In this document: positions 1-7,269 of the stretch, in pieces
Layout: each line of letters opens with the position of its first letter
Numbering within the stretch: position 1 is the first letter of the stretch
Assembly (NCBI GenBank): GCA_934725285.1
Contig: CAKVBK010000047.1
Coordinates: 1-13,382 of the forward strand
DNA: 13,382 bases
Direction of reading: 5' to 3'
Source of the DNA: an uncultured Bacteroidales bacterium
GTDB taxonomy: Bacteria > Bacteroidota > Bacteroidia > Bacteroidales > UBA932
Notes under the pieces: generated by a model
Seen by the model: the letters and a program-made list of their open reading frames with translations, nothing else
What the model was told of the DNA's origin: nothing
Databases searched by the model: none
Translations under genes and position numbers: made by a program

Positions 1-582
1 GGTGGTCTTACCGGCTGTGAACTGCGGGTCGGGGAGAGGTGTGTCTCTGTCTGGAAATGTCTTCAGTTCGTCCGGCAGCTTCTGGAATTGCCTCACGGAT
101 TTCCTACCGGTCAAGTCTATCCCGAACAGTTTGAATCCGTTTTTTGCTTCAGATTCAATGAAATCAATCGATTCCGTCCCTGCCGGTAGCGGAGGGAACA
201 CAAGCGCGAACGAATCCCTGCCGTTCTCAGGCATGAAATACTTCTTTCCGGGTGTCAGACAACCTGAGTGACCGGTCATCCGCAGCTTTTTCCCGTCCTT
301 GGCCATGATGTAGGAAGCTGTGTCGATAAAGATCCAATTCTTAGGACGATACTTTGCGCTGAACTGAATCGTTGTGGAGGAATCCGTCAGCACTATGCGT
401 CTTATGTCCAAGGTGCTGCCCGGAGAGTACCGGTCAACTACAGGGTAGTCCAGCACTGTCGTGTCATTGGTATTTGCCACCGTGGCGGTACCTCTCCGGC
501 CCACACCGCATGACGCGAGGCCGAGGCTCAGCATGACAGTGGCCATCGCCACAAATAGTCGGTGTTGATTCGTGAATATCAT
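1..582 (-). CDS. Lipoprotein, N-terminal part (cut by window edge); resembles N-terminal domain of Bacteroidales redoxin-type lipoproteins
   Basis: The reading frame is open for 194 codons from the ATG at 582 to the first base of the window, so the C-terminus is missing. Residues 1-25 form a lipoprotein signal: a hydrophobic stretch ending in the lipobox LASC, with Cys25 as the acylation site. The mature protein is therefore expected to be anchored in the envelope. The body (about 45-165) contains 'LDIRRIVLTDS', 'LVFPPLPAGTESIDFIE' and 'FKLFGIDLTG'. From memory this pattern resembles the N-terminal domain that precedes thioredoxin-like (TlpA/AhpC-type) domains in Bacteroidales lipoproteins. 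That assignment is inference, because no CxxC redox motif lies in the visible part. A second ATG at codon 13 is possible but would shorten the signal. A TATATTTA box at 640-647 resembles a -7 element (7 of 8 matches) but lacks a clear -33 partner. Confidence 0.7.
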   Translation of the reverse strand, partial: MIFTNQHRLFVAMATVMLSLGLASCGVGRRGTATVANTNDTTVLDYPVVDRYSPGSTLDIRRIVLTDSSTTIQFSAKYRPKNWIFIDTASYIMAKDGKKLRMTGHSGCLTPGKKYFMPENGRDSFALVFPPLPAGTESIDFIESEAKNGFKLFGIDLTGRKSVRQFQKLPDELKTFPDRDTPLPDPQFTAGKTT

Positions 583-717
583 CGCGGTCACTGTTTGATT
601 TCCGATTCAGTCATTTGTCCTGAATGTTGGTTTAAACTATAAATATACGTTTTTTTTTCTTATTGATGAATTATTCGTAAACCTTTGGATGAATCGCTGG
701 ATGATAGGTAGAAAAAT

Positions 718-753
718 AATCCCCGAGGCCACTTGAGTCTGGCCCCGGGGATT
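718..753 (-). terminator. Rho-independent terminator downstream of pnp
   Basis: Arms at 718-730 and 741-753 are 13 nt long and pair with a single mismatch (AATCCCCG... with ...CGGGGATT), around a 10-nt loop. On the minus strand the hairpin is followed by a T-rich run (TTATTTTTCT), as expected for intrinsic termination of pnp, whose stop codon is 43 nt upstream. The T-run on the plus side is weaker, so it is mainly a minus-strand terminator. Confidence 0.8.
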
Positions 754-795
754 TCTATTCAGTTGTCACCTCGTTTGGTTGAGGCGGGATATTCA

Positions 796-3222
796 TTAAA
801 AGAACTCCTCTGTGTTCTTGTCGAGGTTGTCTGAGTGGTCTTCGGTGTTGGCGTTGAAGTCGTTCTTCGGGCCGAAGTTCCGGTGTCCGCTGCTCCTGCG
901 GTCATCACCACCTCTGCGGTCGAAGCCGCCTCTTCTGTCATCGCCACCGCTACGGTCGAAACCACCTCTGCGGTCATCACCGCCTCTACGGTCTCCACCG
1001 CGGCGATCATCTCCACCCCTGCGGTCGAAACCGCCTCTGCGGTCACCGCCACGGTCATTGCCTCCGCGCGGACGACGCTCAGGCTCAACGTAGCCTTCCG
1101 GCTTCGGTGTAAGGGCACGCATAGAGAGTCTCATCTTGCCTGTCTTAGGGTCAATCTCAAGGAGTTTCACGTCAACCTCCTGGCCGACCGTGAGGACATC
1201 CTCGACATTCTCGGTCTTGTTCCATGCGATTTCTGACACGTGGAGAAGGCCTTCCTTGCCAGGGAGGATCTCGACGAAGGCGCCGAACTCAAGGATTGAG
1301 ACAACCTTACCGTGGTAGGTCTGGCCTACCTCAGGAACAGCGCAGATGCCCTGGATCCAGTCGTAAGCCTTCTGCATGGCGGCGGCGTCGTTGGTCGCGA
1401 TGTCCACAACTCCTTTGCCGTCAACCTCATCGATAGAGATGACAGCACCGGTCTCGGCCTGGATCTTCTGAATGGTCTCGCCACCCTTTCCTATGACAGC
1501 ACCGATGAAGTCCTTGTCAATCTCGAAGGACTTGATCCTCGGAACAAACGGCTTGTAGTCCTCACGAGGCTTGTCGATGCACTTCATCATCTCGCCCATG
1601 ATGTGCATTCTGCCCTCATGAGCCTGCTGGAGAGCCTTGGCGAGAACCTCGTAGGAAAGGCCGTCAACCTTGATGTCCATCTGGGTCGCGGTGATGCCGT
1701 CCTTCGTGCCGGCAACCTTGAAGTCCATATCTCCGAGGTGATCCTCGTCACCAAGAATGTCGGTGAGGATGGCGTAGCGGCCGTTAGGATTCTTCTCATC
1801 GGTGATAAGACCCATGGCCACACCTGCCACCGGCTTGCTGATCTGGACGCCGGCGTCCATAAGAGCGAGGCAGCCTCCGCAGATCGAAGCCTGCGATGAC
1901 GAGCCGTTGGACTCAAGAATATCCGAAACCACGCGAACGGCGTAAGGGAACTCCGGAGCCTTAGGCATGACAGCCTTGAGGGCTCTGAAGGCCAGGTTTC
2001 CGTGACCGACCTCACGACGGCCGACACCTCTCTGGGCCTTGGCCTCGCCGGTGGCGAACGGAGGGAAGTTATAGTGGAGGACAAACTGCTGGGTCTCCTG
2101 AACGAGAACCTCGTCCATCTCCTTCATGTCCATCTTGGTTCCGAGGGTGACGGAGGCAAGAGCCTGAGTCTCTCCACGGGTGAATATGGCTGAGCCGTGG
2201 GCGCAAGGCAGGCAGTCAACCTCACACCAGATAGGGCGTACCTGGGTAGTCTGGCGACCGTCAACGCGAAGACCCTCATCGAGGACAAGATTCCTCAAGG
2301 CCTCTCTCTGCTCGTGGCCGAAATAACGGTTGATCATCATCTTCTTCTCGGCCTGCTCCTCTTCGGTCAGTCCAAGAGACTCGATACACTCTTTCTTGAT
2401 GGCCTCGAAACCGTCCTCTCTCTCGTGCTTAGGCCTTGCGGACTTGGCGAGAGCGTAGCACTTGTCGTAGGCGAAGTCGTGGATCTTCTTTCTGAGATCC
2501 TCGTCCTCCTCATCGTGAGGATAGTCTCTCTTGACATCCTTGCCGAGTTCCTTGTTGAGTTCTTTCTGGATGCGGCAGTGCTTCTTGATCTCCTCGTGGG
2601 CGAACTTGATGGACTCAAGCATCACATCTTCGGAGACCTCCTTCATCTCGCCTTCGACCATCATGATGTTCTCCTCTGTGGCGGCTACCATAAGCTCAAG
2701 ATCGGCCTTCTCCATCTCGCTGAAGTTCGGGTTGATCTTGAACTCTCCGTTGATCCTTGCCACGCGCACCTCGGAGATAGGCCCGAGGAACGGGAGGTCG
2801 CTGGCTGCCAGCGCAGCTGATGCCGCAAGTCCGGCGAGAGCGTCCGGCTGGATGTCCTTCTCGGCTGAGATCAGCCAGATGTTGACGAACACGGCGAGGT
2901 GGAAATCCTCAGGGAACAGAGGCCTCAGGGCCCTGTCGACAAGGCGTGAAATCAGAATCTCGTAGTCAGAGGCCTTGCCCTCTCTCTTCATGAATCCGCC
3001 CGGGAAACGTCCTGCGGAATAGAATTTTTCCTTGTAGTCCACCTGGAGTGGAAGGAAGTCTGTGTCTTCTGCCGCTTCTTTAGCGCATGTGACAGTGGCC
3101 AGGAGCATCGTGCCTCCCATCTTGACCACCGCTGAACCGTCTGCCTGCTTGGCAACTTTGCCGGTTTCGATCTCAATCACCCGACCGTCGGATAATTCGA
3201 TCTTCTTTGTGATGATGTTCAT
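796..3222 (-). CDS. pnp: Polynucleotide phosphorylase (PNPase) with Arg/Gly-repeat C-terminal tail
   Basis: PNPase degrades RNA 3' to 5' by phosphorolysis, releasing nucleoside diphosphates, and acts in cytoplasmic mRNA turnover. The start was set at the ATG at 3222 (MNIITKK) because the ten codons upstream to another ATG at 3252 do not look like PNPase. The product is 808 residues. Domain order: RNase PH 1 (about 10-145), a helical linker with an acidic, charged segment (about 170-310), RNase PH 2 (about 318-550), KH (about 560-625; GKGG at 578-581) and S1 (about 632-705). Phosphate-site serines are seen in GSSSQ (440-444). The metal and catalytic residues of [11 protein letters not shown] are D494, D500 and K502, matching E. 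coli D486, D492 and K494. E. coli PNPase has 711 residues; the excess here is mostly the tail after 710, with about ten DRRGG-type repeats (716-776) and then an acidic end. rpsO lies upstream, as in many bacteria, but a terminator separates them. Confidence 0.97.
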   Translation of the reverse strand: MNIITKKIELSDGRVIEIETGKVAKQADGSAVVKMGGTMLLATVTCAKEAAEDTDFLPLQVDYKEKFYSAGRFPGGFMKREGKASDYEILISRLVDRALRPLFPEDFHLAVFVNIWLISAEKDIQPDALAGLAASAALAASDLPFLGPISEVRVARINGEFKINPNFSEMEKADLELMVAATEENIMMVEGEMKEVSEDVMLESIKFAHEEIKKHCRIQKELNKELGKDVKRDYPHDEEDEDLRKKIHDFAYDKCYALAKSARPKHEREDGFEAIKKECIESLGLTEEEQAEKKMMINRYFGHEQREALRNLVLDEGLRVDGRQTTQVRPIWCEVDCLPCAHGSAIFTRGETQALASVTLGTKMDMKEMDEVLVQETQQFVLHYNFPPFATGEAKAQRGVGRREVGHGNLAFRALKAVMPKAPEFPYAVRVVSDILESNGSSSQASICGGCLALMDAGVQISKPVAGVAMGLITDEKNPNGRYAILTDILGDEDHLGDMDFKVAGTKDGITATQMDIKVDGLSYEVLAKALQQAHEGRMHIMGEMMKCIDKPREDYKPFVPRIKSFEIDKDFIGAVIGKGGETIQKIQAETGAVISIDEVDGKGVVDIATNDAAAMQKAYDWIQGICAVPEVGQTYHGKVVSILEFGAFVEILPGKEGLLHVSEIAWNKTENVEDVLTVGQEVDVKLLEIDPKTGKMRLSMRALTPKPEGYVEPERRPRGGNDRGGDRRGGFDRRGGDDRRGGDRRGGDDRRGGFDRSGGDDRRGGFDRRGGDDRRSSGHRNFGPKNDFNANTEDHSDNLDKNTEEFF
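895..1077 (-). repeat. In-frame tandem repeats encoding the RGG-like tail of PNPase
   Basis: About ten degenerate 15-18-nt units encode [16 protein letters not shown] and DDRRGG blocks in succession, ending in DDRRSSG. Pairs of units (FDRRGG plus DDRRGG) form a 36-nt higher-order repeat. The nucleotide repetition is visible as recurring 'gcggtcgaaaccgcctct' and 'gcggtcatcacc' blocks on the plus strand. Copy number could vary between strains through slippage; that is inference. Confidence 0.85.
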
Positions 3223-3295
3223 TTTACTGTTTTTACCGCGTGTCCTCAACAAAATATATCTGAAAACTTCTGCGTCATTTTCTTTAACACTAATC

Positions 3296-3312
3296 GTTTA
3301 CGATCTGTAAAC
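3296..3312. promoter_or_regulatory. Perfect inverted repeat upstream of pnp (possible operator or leader hairpin)
   Basis: GTTTAC and GTAAAC form perfect 6-bp arms around a 5-nt spacer. The repeat lies between the rpsO terminator and the pnp start, about 75-90 nt upstream of the pnp ATG. It could be a protein-binding site or an RNA hairpin. A nearby box (TATATTTTG on the minus strand, 3251-3259) resembles a -7 element with spacing one base off, so the position of the pnp promoter is unclear. Confidence 0.35.
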
Positions 3313-3329
3313 AATAGCTGGATTAATAA

Positions 3330-3370
3330 AAAAGGGACGGCAGCGTCATATAGCGCGGCCAATCCCTTTT
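3330..3370 (-). terminator. Rho-independent terminator between rpsO and pnp
   Basis: Outer arms at 3330-3337 and 3363-3370 pair perfectly over 8 bp (AAAAGGGA with TCCCTTTT). Inside them, GGC/GCC and GCG/CGC pairs extend the stem. On the minus strand the hairpin is followed by TTTTTTATT. It starts 17 nt after the rpsO stop codon, so most rpsO transcripts probably end here. Confidence 0.8.
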
Positions 3371-3387
3371 CTGTTCCTATCGTGAAT

Positions 3388-3663
3388 TTATCGACGGAGA
3401 CCGAGCTCCTTGACGATCTTTCTGTATCTCTCGATGTCGATCTTCTGGAGGTAATCCAAAAGCTGACGCCTTTTACCTACGAGACGGAGAAGAGAACGAC
3501 GGGTGACAACATCCTTCTTGTTCTTCTTCACGTGCTCCGTGAGGTGATTGATACGGTAGGAAAATAAAGCAACTTGACTCTCTGGTGAGCCGGTGTCTGT
3601 ATTAGACTTTCCGTACTTAGCGAAAATCTCTTGCTTTTTGTCGGCTTGTAAATACTCTGCCAT
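3388..3663 (-). CDS. rpsO: 30S ribosomal protein S15
   Basis: The 91-residue product matches S15 along its whole length, with the conserved features '[10 protein letters not shown]' (residues 23-32), 'INHLTEHVK' (38-46) and '[16 protein letters not shown]' (57-72). S15 binds 16S rRNA early in small-subunit assembly. Bacterial S15 is usually about 89 residues, so the length is normal. The ATG at 3663 follows an A-rich leader without a Shine-Dalgarno site, typical for Bacteroidota. A well-formed promoter lies about 65 nt upstream and a terminator follows the stop codon, so the gene can be transcribed alone. In E. coli S15 represses its own translation through the mRNA leader; I saw no clear equivalent structure here. 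Confidence 0.97.
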   Translation of the reverse strand: MAEYLQADKKQEIFAKYGKSNTDTGSPESQVALFSYRINHLTEHVKKNKKDVVTRRSLLRLVGKRRQLLDYLQKIDIERYRKIVKELGLRR

Positions 3664-3728
3664 TTTCGCAAAAAATTTTGTTGATGATTAATAAACGTCT
3701 TCTTCCCCGCACCATGCGGAAAAGCGCG

Positions 3729-3759
3729 CAAAGATACGCATAATTTTCAGATAATCAAA
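3729..3759 (-). promoter_or_regulatory. Bacteroidota-type promoter of rpsO
   Basis: On the minus strand, TTTG (3759-3756) is followed after 19 nt by TATCTTTG (3736-3729). This matches the Bacteroides consensus TTTG-N19-21-TAnnTTTG exactly. The predicted transcription start is near 3722, giving a leader of about 60 nt. It is the best promoter in the window. It lies immediately after the stop codon of the outer-membrane protein gene. Confidence 0.75.
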
Positions 3760-3780
3760 ATATTTTCTGAATATTCAAAT

Positions 3781-6132
3781 TTAATTCAAATCGTATGAGG
3801 AATGTGTAACTCTCTCGGTCTGCCGGAACTTGCCGATCCTCCAGTAGAGTGAAATATAAATCATGCGTCCACGTCGCTGCGTCCATGTTTTCTGGACGAA
3901 TCCGGATGAGAATATTGTGGATTTCAGATATGAACGTCCGTGAAGCACATCTTCAATTCCGATCGTGCCCCCGAAATTAACCTTTTCCCAGTATTTTGAG
4001 ACGGTAAGATCCATAAGCGGCTCAATCCGCAGGTCTTTTGATTGCGCTGTGACACCGGTCGGGAGTATCAGCAGGCTCTGTCCGACTTGTGCGAAACCAA
4101 GGTCGAAGGATGCGTTTTCCGAAAGGCTGAATGAGTTGAAGGTGTTGGTTTTCTCACCGTAAATCTCATAGCGTGAACGTTTATGACTTACCTGCACGTT
4201 CAACTCGATCTTGCCTGTCGGTCGGAATTTGCCGGCTAGTGAGACACCTGATGATGAATGCTTGCCTATGTTGGCATAGGATGTTGTCCTGACATTGCTC
4301 TCATTCACGGTGGATATCATTTGAATGGCGTTCGGTGTGACATCGTAGCTGGCGTTGACAGTGAGCTGGTTGAGCCATTTGACTTTGAAATTTCGCTGTA
4401 ATCCACATGATACCGAGTGACTGACCTCTCCTTTGAGGTCAGGATTGCCGGCCTTGATATTATAAGGATCAGATGTGTCTGAATATGGATCCAGTTGTTC
4501 CTGACGCGGCCGTCTGCTCCGGCATATATAAGATGATGTGAGCTTGTAGTCCTTCAAGAAGATCCAAGAGAGCCCGACCATGGGAATCAGATTGAACTCA
4601 TTGTGGTCAAGGGACTTCGATGAAGTCAAGTTCACTCCTTTATTGTCAACATATTCGGTTTTCACACCTATGCTGAAGCCCATTTTTCTCTTGAAAAGAT
4701 TCCCGAGAACCATTGCGTCGGTGTATGCCACTCCTTGATTATAGTCTATGCCACCTATGATTCCACTCCAATAATCAGTCTTGTCATTATAGTCCCTGAA
4801 CATATATCCTGTCTCAATCTTCGCGCCCCATTTTCTGTTTTTGTCCCTGAACTTAAGATTGGCAGAGATGTTATGCTGCAAGTCGGAGTTGGCGGAGTGG
4901 TTGTAAAGCGGATCGCCCGAAGATTTACGAAAGATGTTCTCATAGGAGGCGCTTTCGGAATTTCTCATAGTGTATTTCACGGTGACACCACAGCCACGTC
5001 TCCAGTCGAAATTGGCACGAAATCCGGCGCTCAGCCTGAAAGGCGAGGTTGTTGTCTTCGTGGAGGCGGTTACGGAAGTTTCTTCGTTCTGTCCTGACCT
5101 CATGACTAAGGATTCGGCTTCCGACCGCTCATGACCGTCCTGCCTGTTTGCCCAAATGCTCGCGTTAAACCTCAGCTTGTCTTTCATGAATGTCCTGAAC
5201 AGATTCATGTTCAGGTTCTGACCTTTGGAGTCGCTATCCGATGTACTGTTCCCTTCGAACGAGCTTGTGGCGGAATCATCAGCACCGAATGAGGTCCTTG
5301 AATATTCATTTGTCAGAGATGGCTTGTCCTCATAGTTGAAGGAATATCTCAGCCCGATTCCGATCAATGGGGTGTTCACGACCGCGTCTGGGGTGAAGTC
5401 ATGGCTGTTATGTGATGAAGAATAGCCCGTCAGTTGGGCTGCGGCTCCGAATGGGAGAGGTTTGTCCAGCGTGATCACCAACATTGGCGCGGCATTGTTG
5501 TACTCGGGGGAATTCGGGAGGATCAATTCGATTTTTGACATGTAGTCCGCCTTGATGAAACTCATCGGGTACTGCCGGGATTTGCTTATCATGTCGTTCT
5601 CTTTGTCATCAATGAGGATCTTTTCCAATGGAATGTGGCCGTATTCCAGATCTCCGTTCCTGACGGACATTTTCAATCCGGGAACCTTCGACATGAACGC
5701 CGACATATTCATTCTCGCCGCGTCTGGATCCGCTGACACGTCATAGACGATCCTGTCTGATTCCTTCTTTATCAATGTCTTCGCGAAAATCCCTGCTGCA
5801 TTCAGTTCCTCATTGTCTTCCTTGAGGCGTATCTTTCCCAGATCCAACTCTTCCCCCGTGCAGTGAATCTTCTTGATCCAGCTTCCGTATCCGAGAAACG
5901 AGACCGTTATTTGATAGTCACCATTTTTATGAACCTTGATCTCAAAATTCCCGTCACCGTCACTCGCACAGGCCTCGACCAGTTTACCGTCCGACCTGTA
6001 AATCCCCACGTTCGCGAACTCCACAGCCTTCTTTCCCTTGCTATCAAACACGTGTCCCCTGACCACCGTCTCCGCATGGGCAGGAACTGTGACCAGGACA
6101 AAAACAACAATAAGGAAGACAACTCTGTTCAT
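3781..6132 (-). CDS. Outer-membrane beta-barrel protein, TonB-receptor-like, with carboxypeptidase-regulatory-like N-terminal domain
   Basis: The 783-residue protein starts with a signal peptide ending VPAHA (residue 20). Residues 21-103 form a carboxypeptidase-regulatory-like domain ('VVRGHVFDSKGKKAVEFANV', 'GNFEI', 'SFLGYGS'), common at the front of Bacteroidota TonB-linked receptors. Residues about 125-225 are plug-like ('DRIVYDVSADPDA', 'MSKVPGL', 'EKILIDDKEN', 'SKIELILPNSPEYNNA'). From about 230 a barrel of alternating strands follows, with the last strand near 756-770 (RMIYISLYWRIG) and a short polar tail. The layout fits the family of outer-membrane barrels related to TonB receptors (OMP_b-brl_3 type). 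No clear SusD partner is nearby, so a SusCD-style glycan uptake pair is unlikely. The ligand is unknown. It starts 14 nt after the signal-peptide-bearing ACP-like gene, and the two probably form one operon. Composition is intermediate between that gene and its GC-rich neighbours. Confidence 0.8.
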   Translation of the reverse strand: MNRVVFLIVVFVLVTVPAHAETVVRGHVFDSKGKKAVEFANVGIYRSDGKLVEACASDGDGNFEIKVHKNGDYQITVSFLGYGSWIKKIHCTGEELDLGKIRLKEDNEELNAAGIFAKTLIKKESDRIVYDVSADPDAARMNMSAFMSKVPGLKMSVRNGDLEYGHIPLEKILIDDKENDMISKSRQYPMSFIKADYMSKIELILPNSPEYNNAAPMLVITLDKPLPFGAAAQLTGYSSSHNSHDFTPDAVVNTPLIGIGLRYSFNYEDKPSLTNEYSRTSFGADDSATSSFEGNSTSDSDSKGQNLNMNLFRTFMKDKLRFNASIWANRQDGHERSEAESLVMRSGQNEETSVTASTKTTTSPFRLSAGFRANFDWRRGCGVTVKYTMRNSESASYENIFRKSSGDPLYNHSANSDLQHNISANLKFRDKNRKWGAKIETGYMFRDYNDKTDYWSGIIGGIDYNQGVAYTDAMVLGNLFKRKMGFSIGVKTEYVDNKGVNLTSSKSLDHNEFNLIPMVGLSWIFLKDYKLTSSYICRSRRPRQEQLDPYSDTSDPYNIKAGNPDLKGEVSHSVSCGLQRNFKVKWLNQLTVNASYDVTPNAIQMISTVNESNVRTTSYANIGKHSSSGVSLAGKFRPTGKIELNVQVSHKRSRYEIYGEKTNTFNSFSLSENASFDLGFAQVGQSLLILPTGVTAQSKDLRIEPLMDLTVSKYWEKVNFGGTIGIEDVLHGRSYLKSTIFSSGFVQKTWTQRRGRMIYISLYWRIGKFRQTERVTHSSYDLN

Positions 6133-6146
6133 TAAAAAGCAGAGCT

Positions 6147-6518
6147 TTATTCACGAATTTTTCTTTGTACCAAATTATGTAAGTCCGATACGGTAATTAC
6201 AGTTTCGCGATCTGTCTCATTTAGCTTAATATCATAAAGATTTTCACATTTGTCGAAAATCTCAAACATATCAAGAGAGTCTGCACCTAAATCAGAACTG
6301 AAAACGGATTCTGGCTGCACTATATCGTAACTGATGTTTAGTTTATCCGCAACCAAAATTCTGATTGATGTCATCAAATCAACTTCTGTGTCAGCAGTGG
6401 AAACTGTCATGATTTGGGTTGCTGAGTCAGTTGAGTGATTGAGTGCCGCGGCATCAGCGATAAGGCATACTTGCATCATGCAAGCCAACATTATGGCCGA
6501 AATCCATTTTATTTTCAT
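6147..6518 (-). CDS. Acyl-carrier-protein-like protein with apparent signal peptide
   Basis: The 123-residue product has two parts. Residues about 49-123 look like a complete acyl carrier protein: 'SSDLGADSLDMFEI' places the phosphopantetheine-accepting serine at Ser81, and helices II and III are recognisable ('DMFEIFDKCENLYDI', 'VITVSDLHNLVQRKI'). Residues 1-25 form a classical signal sequence: Lys2 and Lys4, a hydrophobic core, then ADAAA before Leu26. Residues 26-48 are a polar Ser/Thr linker. Known ACPs of fatty-acid synthesis are cytoplasmic and about 75-80 residues long, so this extension is odd. An internal ATG (Met49, at 6374) would give a standard 75-residue ACP, but the extension reads too much like a signal peptide to be chance. 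Hand-counted GC of 6181-6480 is 119/300 (40%), against 40/60 in the neighbouring peptidase gene at 6721-6780. It is followed 14 nt later by the outer-membrane barrel gene. The ACP fold is near certain; the cellular location is inferred. Confidence 0.8.
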   Translation of the reverse strand: MKIKWISAIMLACMMQVCLIADAAALNHSTDSATQIMTVSTADTEVDLMTSIRILVADKLNISYDIVQPESVFSSDLGADSLDMFEIFDKCENLYDIKLNETDRETVITVSDLHNLVQRKIRE

Positions 6519-6692
6519 ACTTTATAAATGTTGAATATTATTGTCAATAAATGACCATCGCTAATATCTGAAAAATTCTTTATAATAACAATTGATATGA
6601 GTTTTAATATTCATTCGCCCCGTCACTTAAGGCTTGCGAAAGACATGCTGGGAAGCGCCTCATTTTCAGACTTGATTCCTTTAACACAGGCC

Positions 6693-6707
6693 CTTCGAGA
6701 AGTTTAG
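6693..6707. repeat. Possible degenerate copy of a short interspersed repeat core
   Basis: CTTCGAGAAGTTTAG matches the core CTTCGACAAGCTCAG found inside murI (13358-13372) at 12 of 15 positions. It lies just downstream of the stop codon of the YgjP-type gene, a usual place for such repeats. Only two similar sites are visible in this window, so relatedness is tentative. Confidence 0.25.
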
Positions 6708-6711
6708 TTGA

Positions 6712-7269
6712 TTAGTACAGCCTATAGCCGCGCAGAGCGCGTTGCTTGGCGAGGTGGTCCGGGCAGAGGGATTCGAGGAGGGCGTGGAACTGCGGGCCGT
6801 GGTTGGGGTGCCGGAGGTGGCAGAGCTCGTGGAGGATGACGTAGTCCCGAAGTTCGTCGGGAAGGCGCACGAGGTTGAGGTTCAGGTTGATGTTGCCTTT
6901 GCGCGAGCAGCTTCCCCAGTTCGAGGAGTTGTGCTTGATGCGGACGGAATTATATTCAAATGAATATTTTTCCGCGAGTTCCCGCAGGCGCTTCGGGAGA
7001 ACATCCTTCGCAACCTTGCGAAGCTCTTCAATCTCCTCGGGAGTGGGAATATGCTCGGCTCCGATCCGTTCACGCTGCCGTGTCTGGACTTTCAGGACCC
7101 AATCCTTTTTGGCGAGAAAGAACTCCAGTCCTGCCTTGTAGGGAACGAAATAAGGGATTGTAACAGTAACGCCCCTGCGGGGATTCACACGGAGTGTCAC
7201 CCTGCGGGAGCGTACATTTTTCCGGATGGTAACGGTTCCGGCGTCCGGGTCATCAAAGATTTTCTCCAT
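6712..7269 (-). CDS. YgjP-type (DUF45/M48-like) zinc metallopeptidase
   Basis: The 185-residue protein carries the zinc-peptidase motif HELCH (147-151), with a third likely ligand His157 in 'HPNHGPQFH'. The family signature 'WGSCS' (118-122) precedes it. The N-terminal half has 'RRVTLRVNPRRGVTVTIP', as in YgjP proteins, and no signal peptide or membrane segment, so the enzyme should be cytoplasmic. Length is somewhat shorter than the usual 220-240 residues of this family. Substrates of YgjP-type proteases are not well established. The gene is last in a three-gene run and its ATG (7269) lies within the end of the upstream CPBP gene, overlapping it by 17 nt, so translation is probably coupled. 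Confidence 0.88.
   Translation of the reverse strand: MEKIFDDPDAGTVTIRKNVRSRRVTLRVNPRRGVTVTIPYFVPYKAGLEFFLAKKDWVLKVQTRQRERIGAEHIPTPEEIEELRKVAKDVLPKRLRELAEKYSFEYNSVRIKHNSSNWGSCSRKGNINLNLNLVRLPDELRDYVILHELCHLRHPNHGPQFHALLESLCPDHLAKQRALRGYRLY

Noticed and set aside
2..513. Two short plus-strand open frames at the left edge
   Set aside because: They are antisense to the lipoprotein gene, which has a clear signal peptide and lipobox and stays open to the edge.
895..1077. CRISPR-like pattern of short repeats
   Set aside because: Repeats are adjacent without unique spacers, degenerate and in frame with pnp.
759..1118. Frame rich in Ala, Val, Thr and Glu repeats on the minus strand over the pnp tail
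   Set aside because: It is the alternative reading of the DNA repeats that encode the RGG tail; the pnp frame explains them.
1312..2820. Long plus-strand open frames opposite pnp (195 and 207 codons)
   Set aside because: They lie antisense to the well-conserved pnp frame, have no recognisable domains and arise from its GC-rich codon use.
6147..6374. Reading the ACP-like gene as an ordinary cytoplasmic 75-residue ACP starting at Met49
   Set aside because: Possible, but the upstream codons form a signal peptide with charged start, hydrophobic core and cleavage-like end, and they are in frame without a stop; kept only as the alternative.
6519..6711. Possible small gene or RNA in the gap before the ACP-like gene
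   Set aside because: Only a 19-codon frame and weak complementary patches were seen; no tRNA-like fold or promoter consensus.
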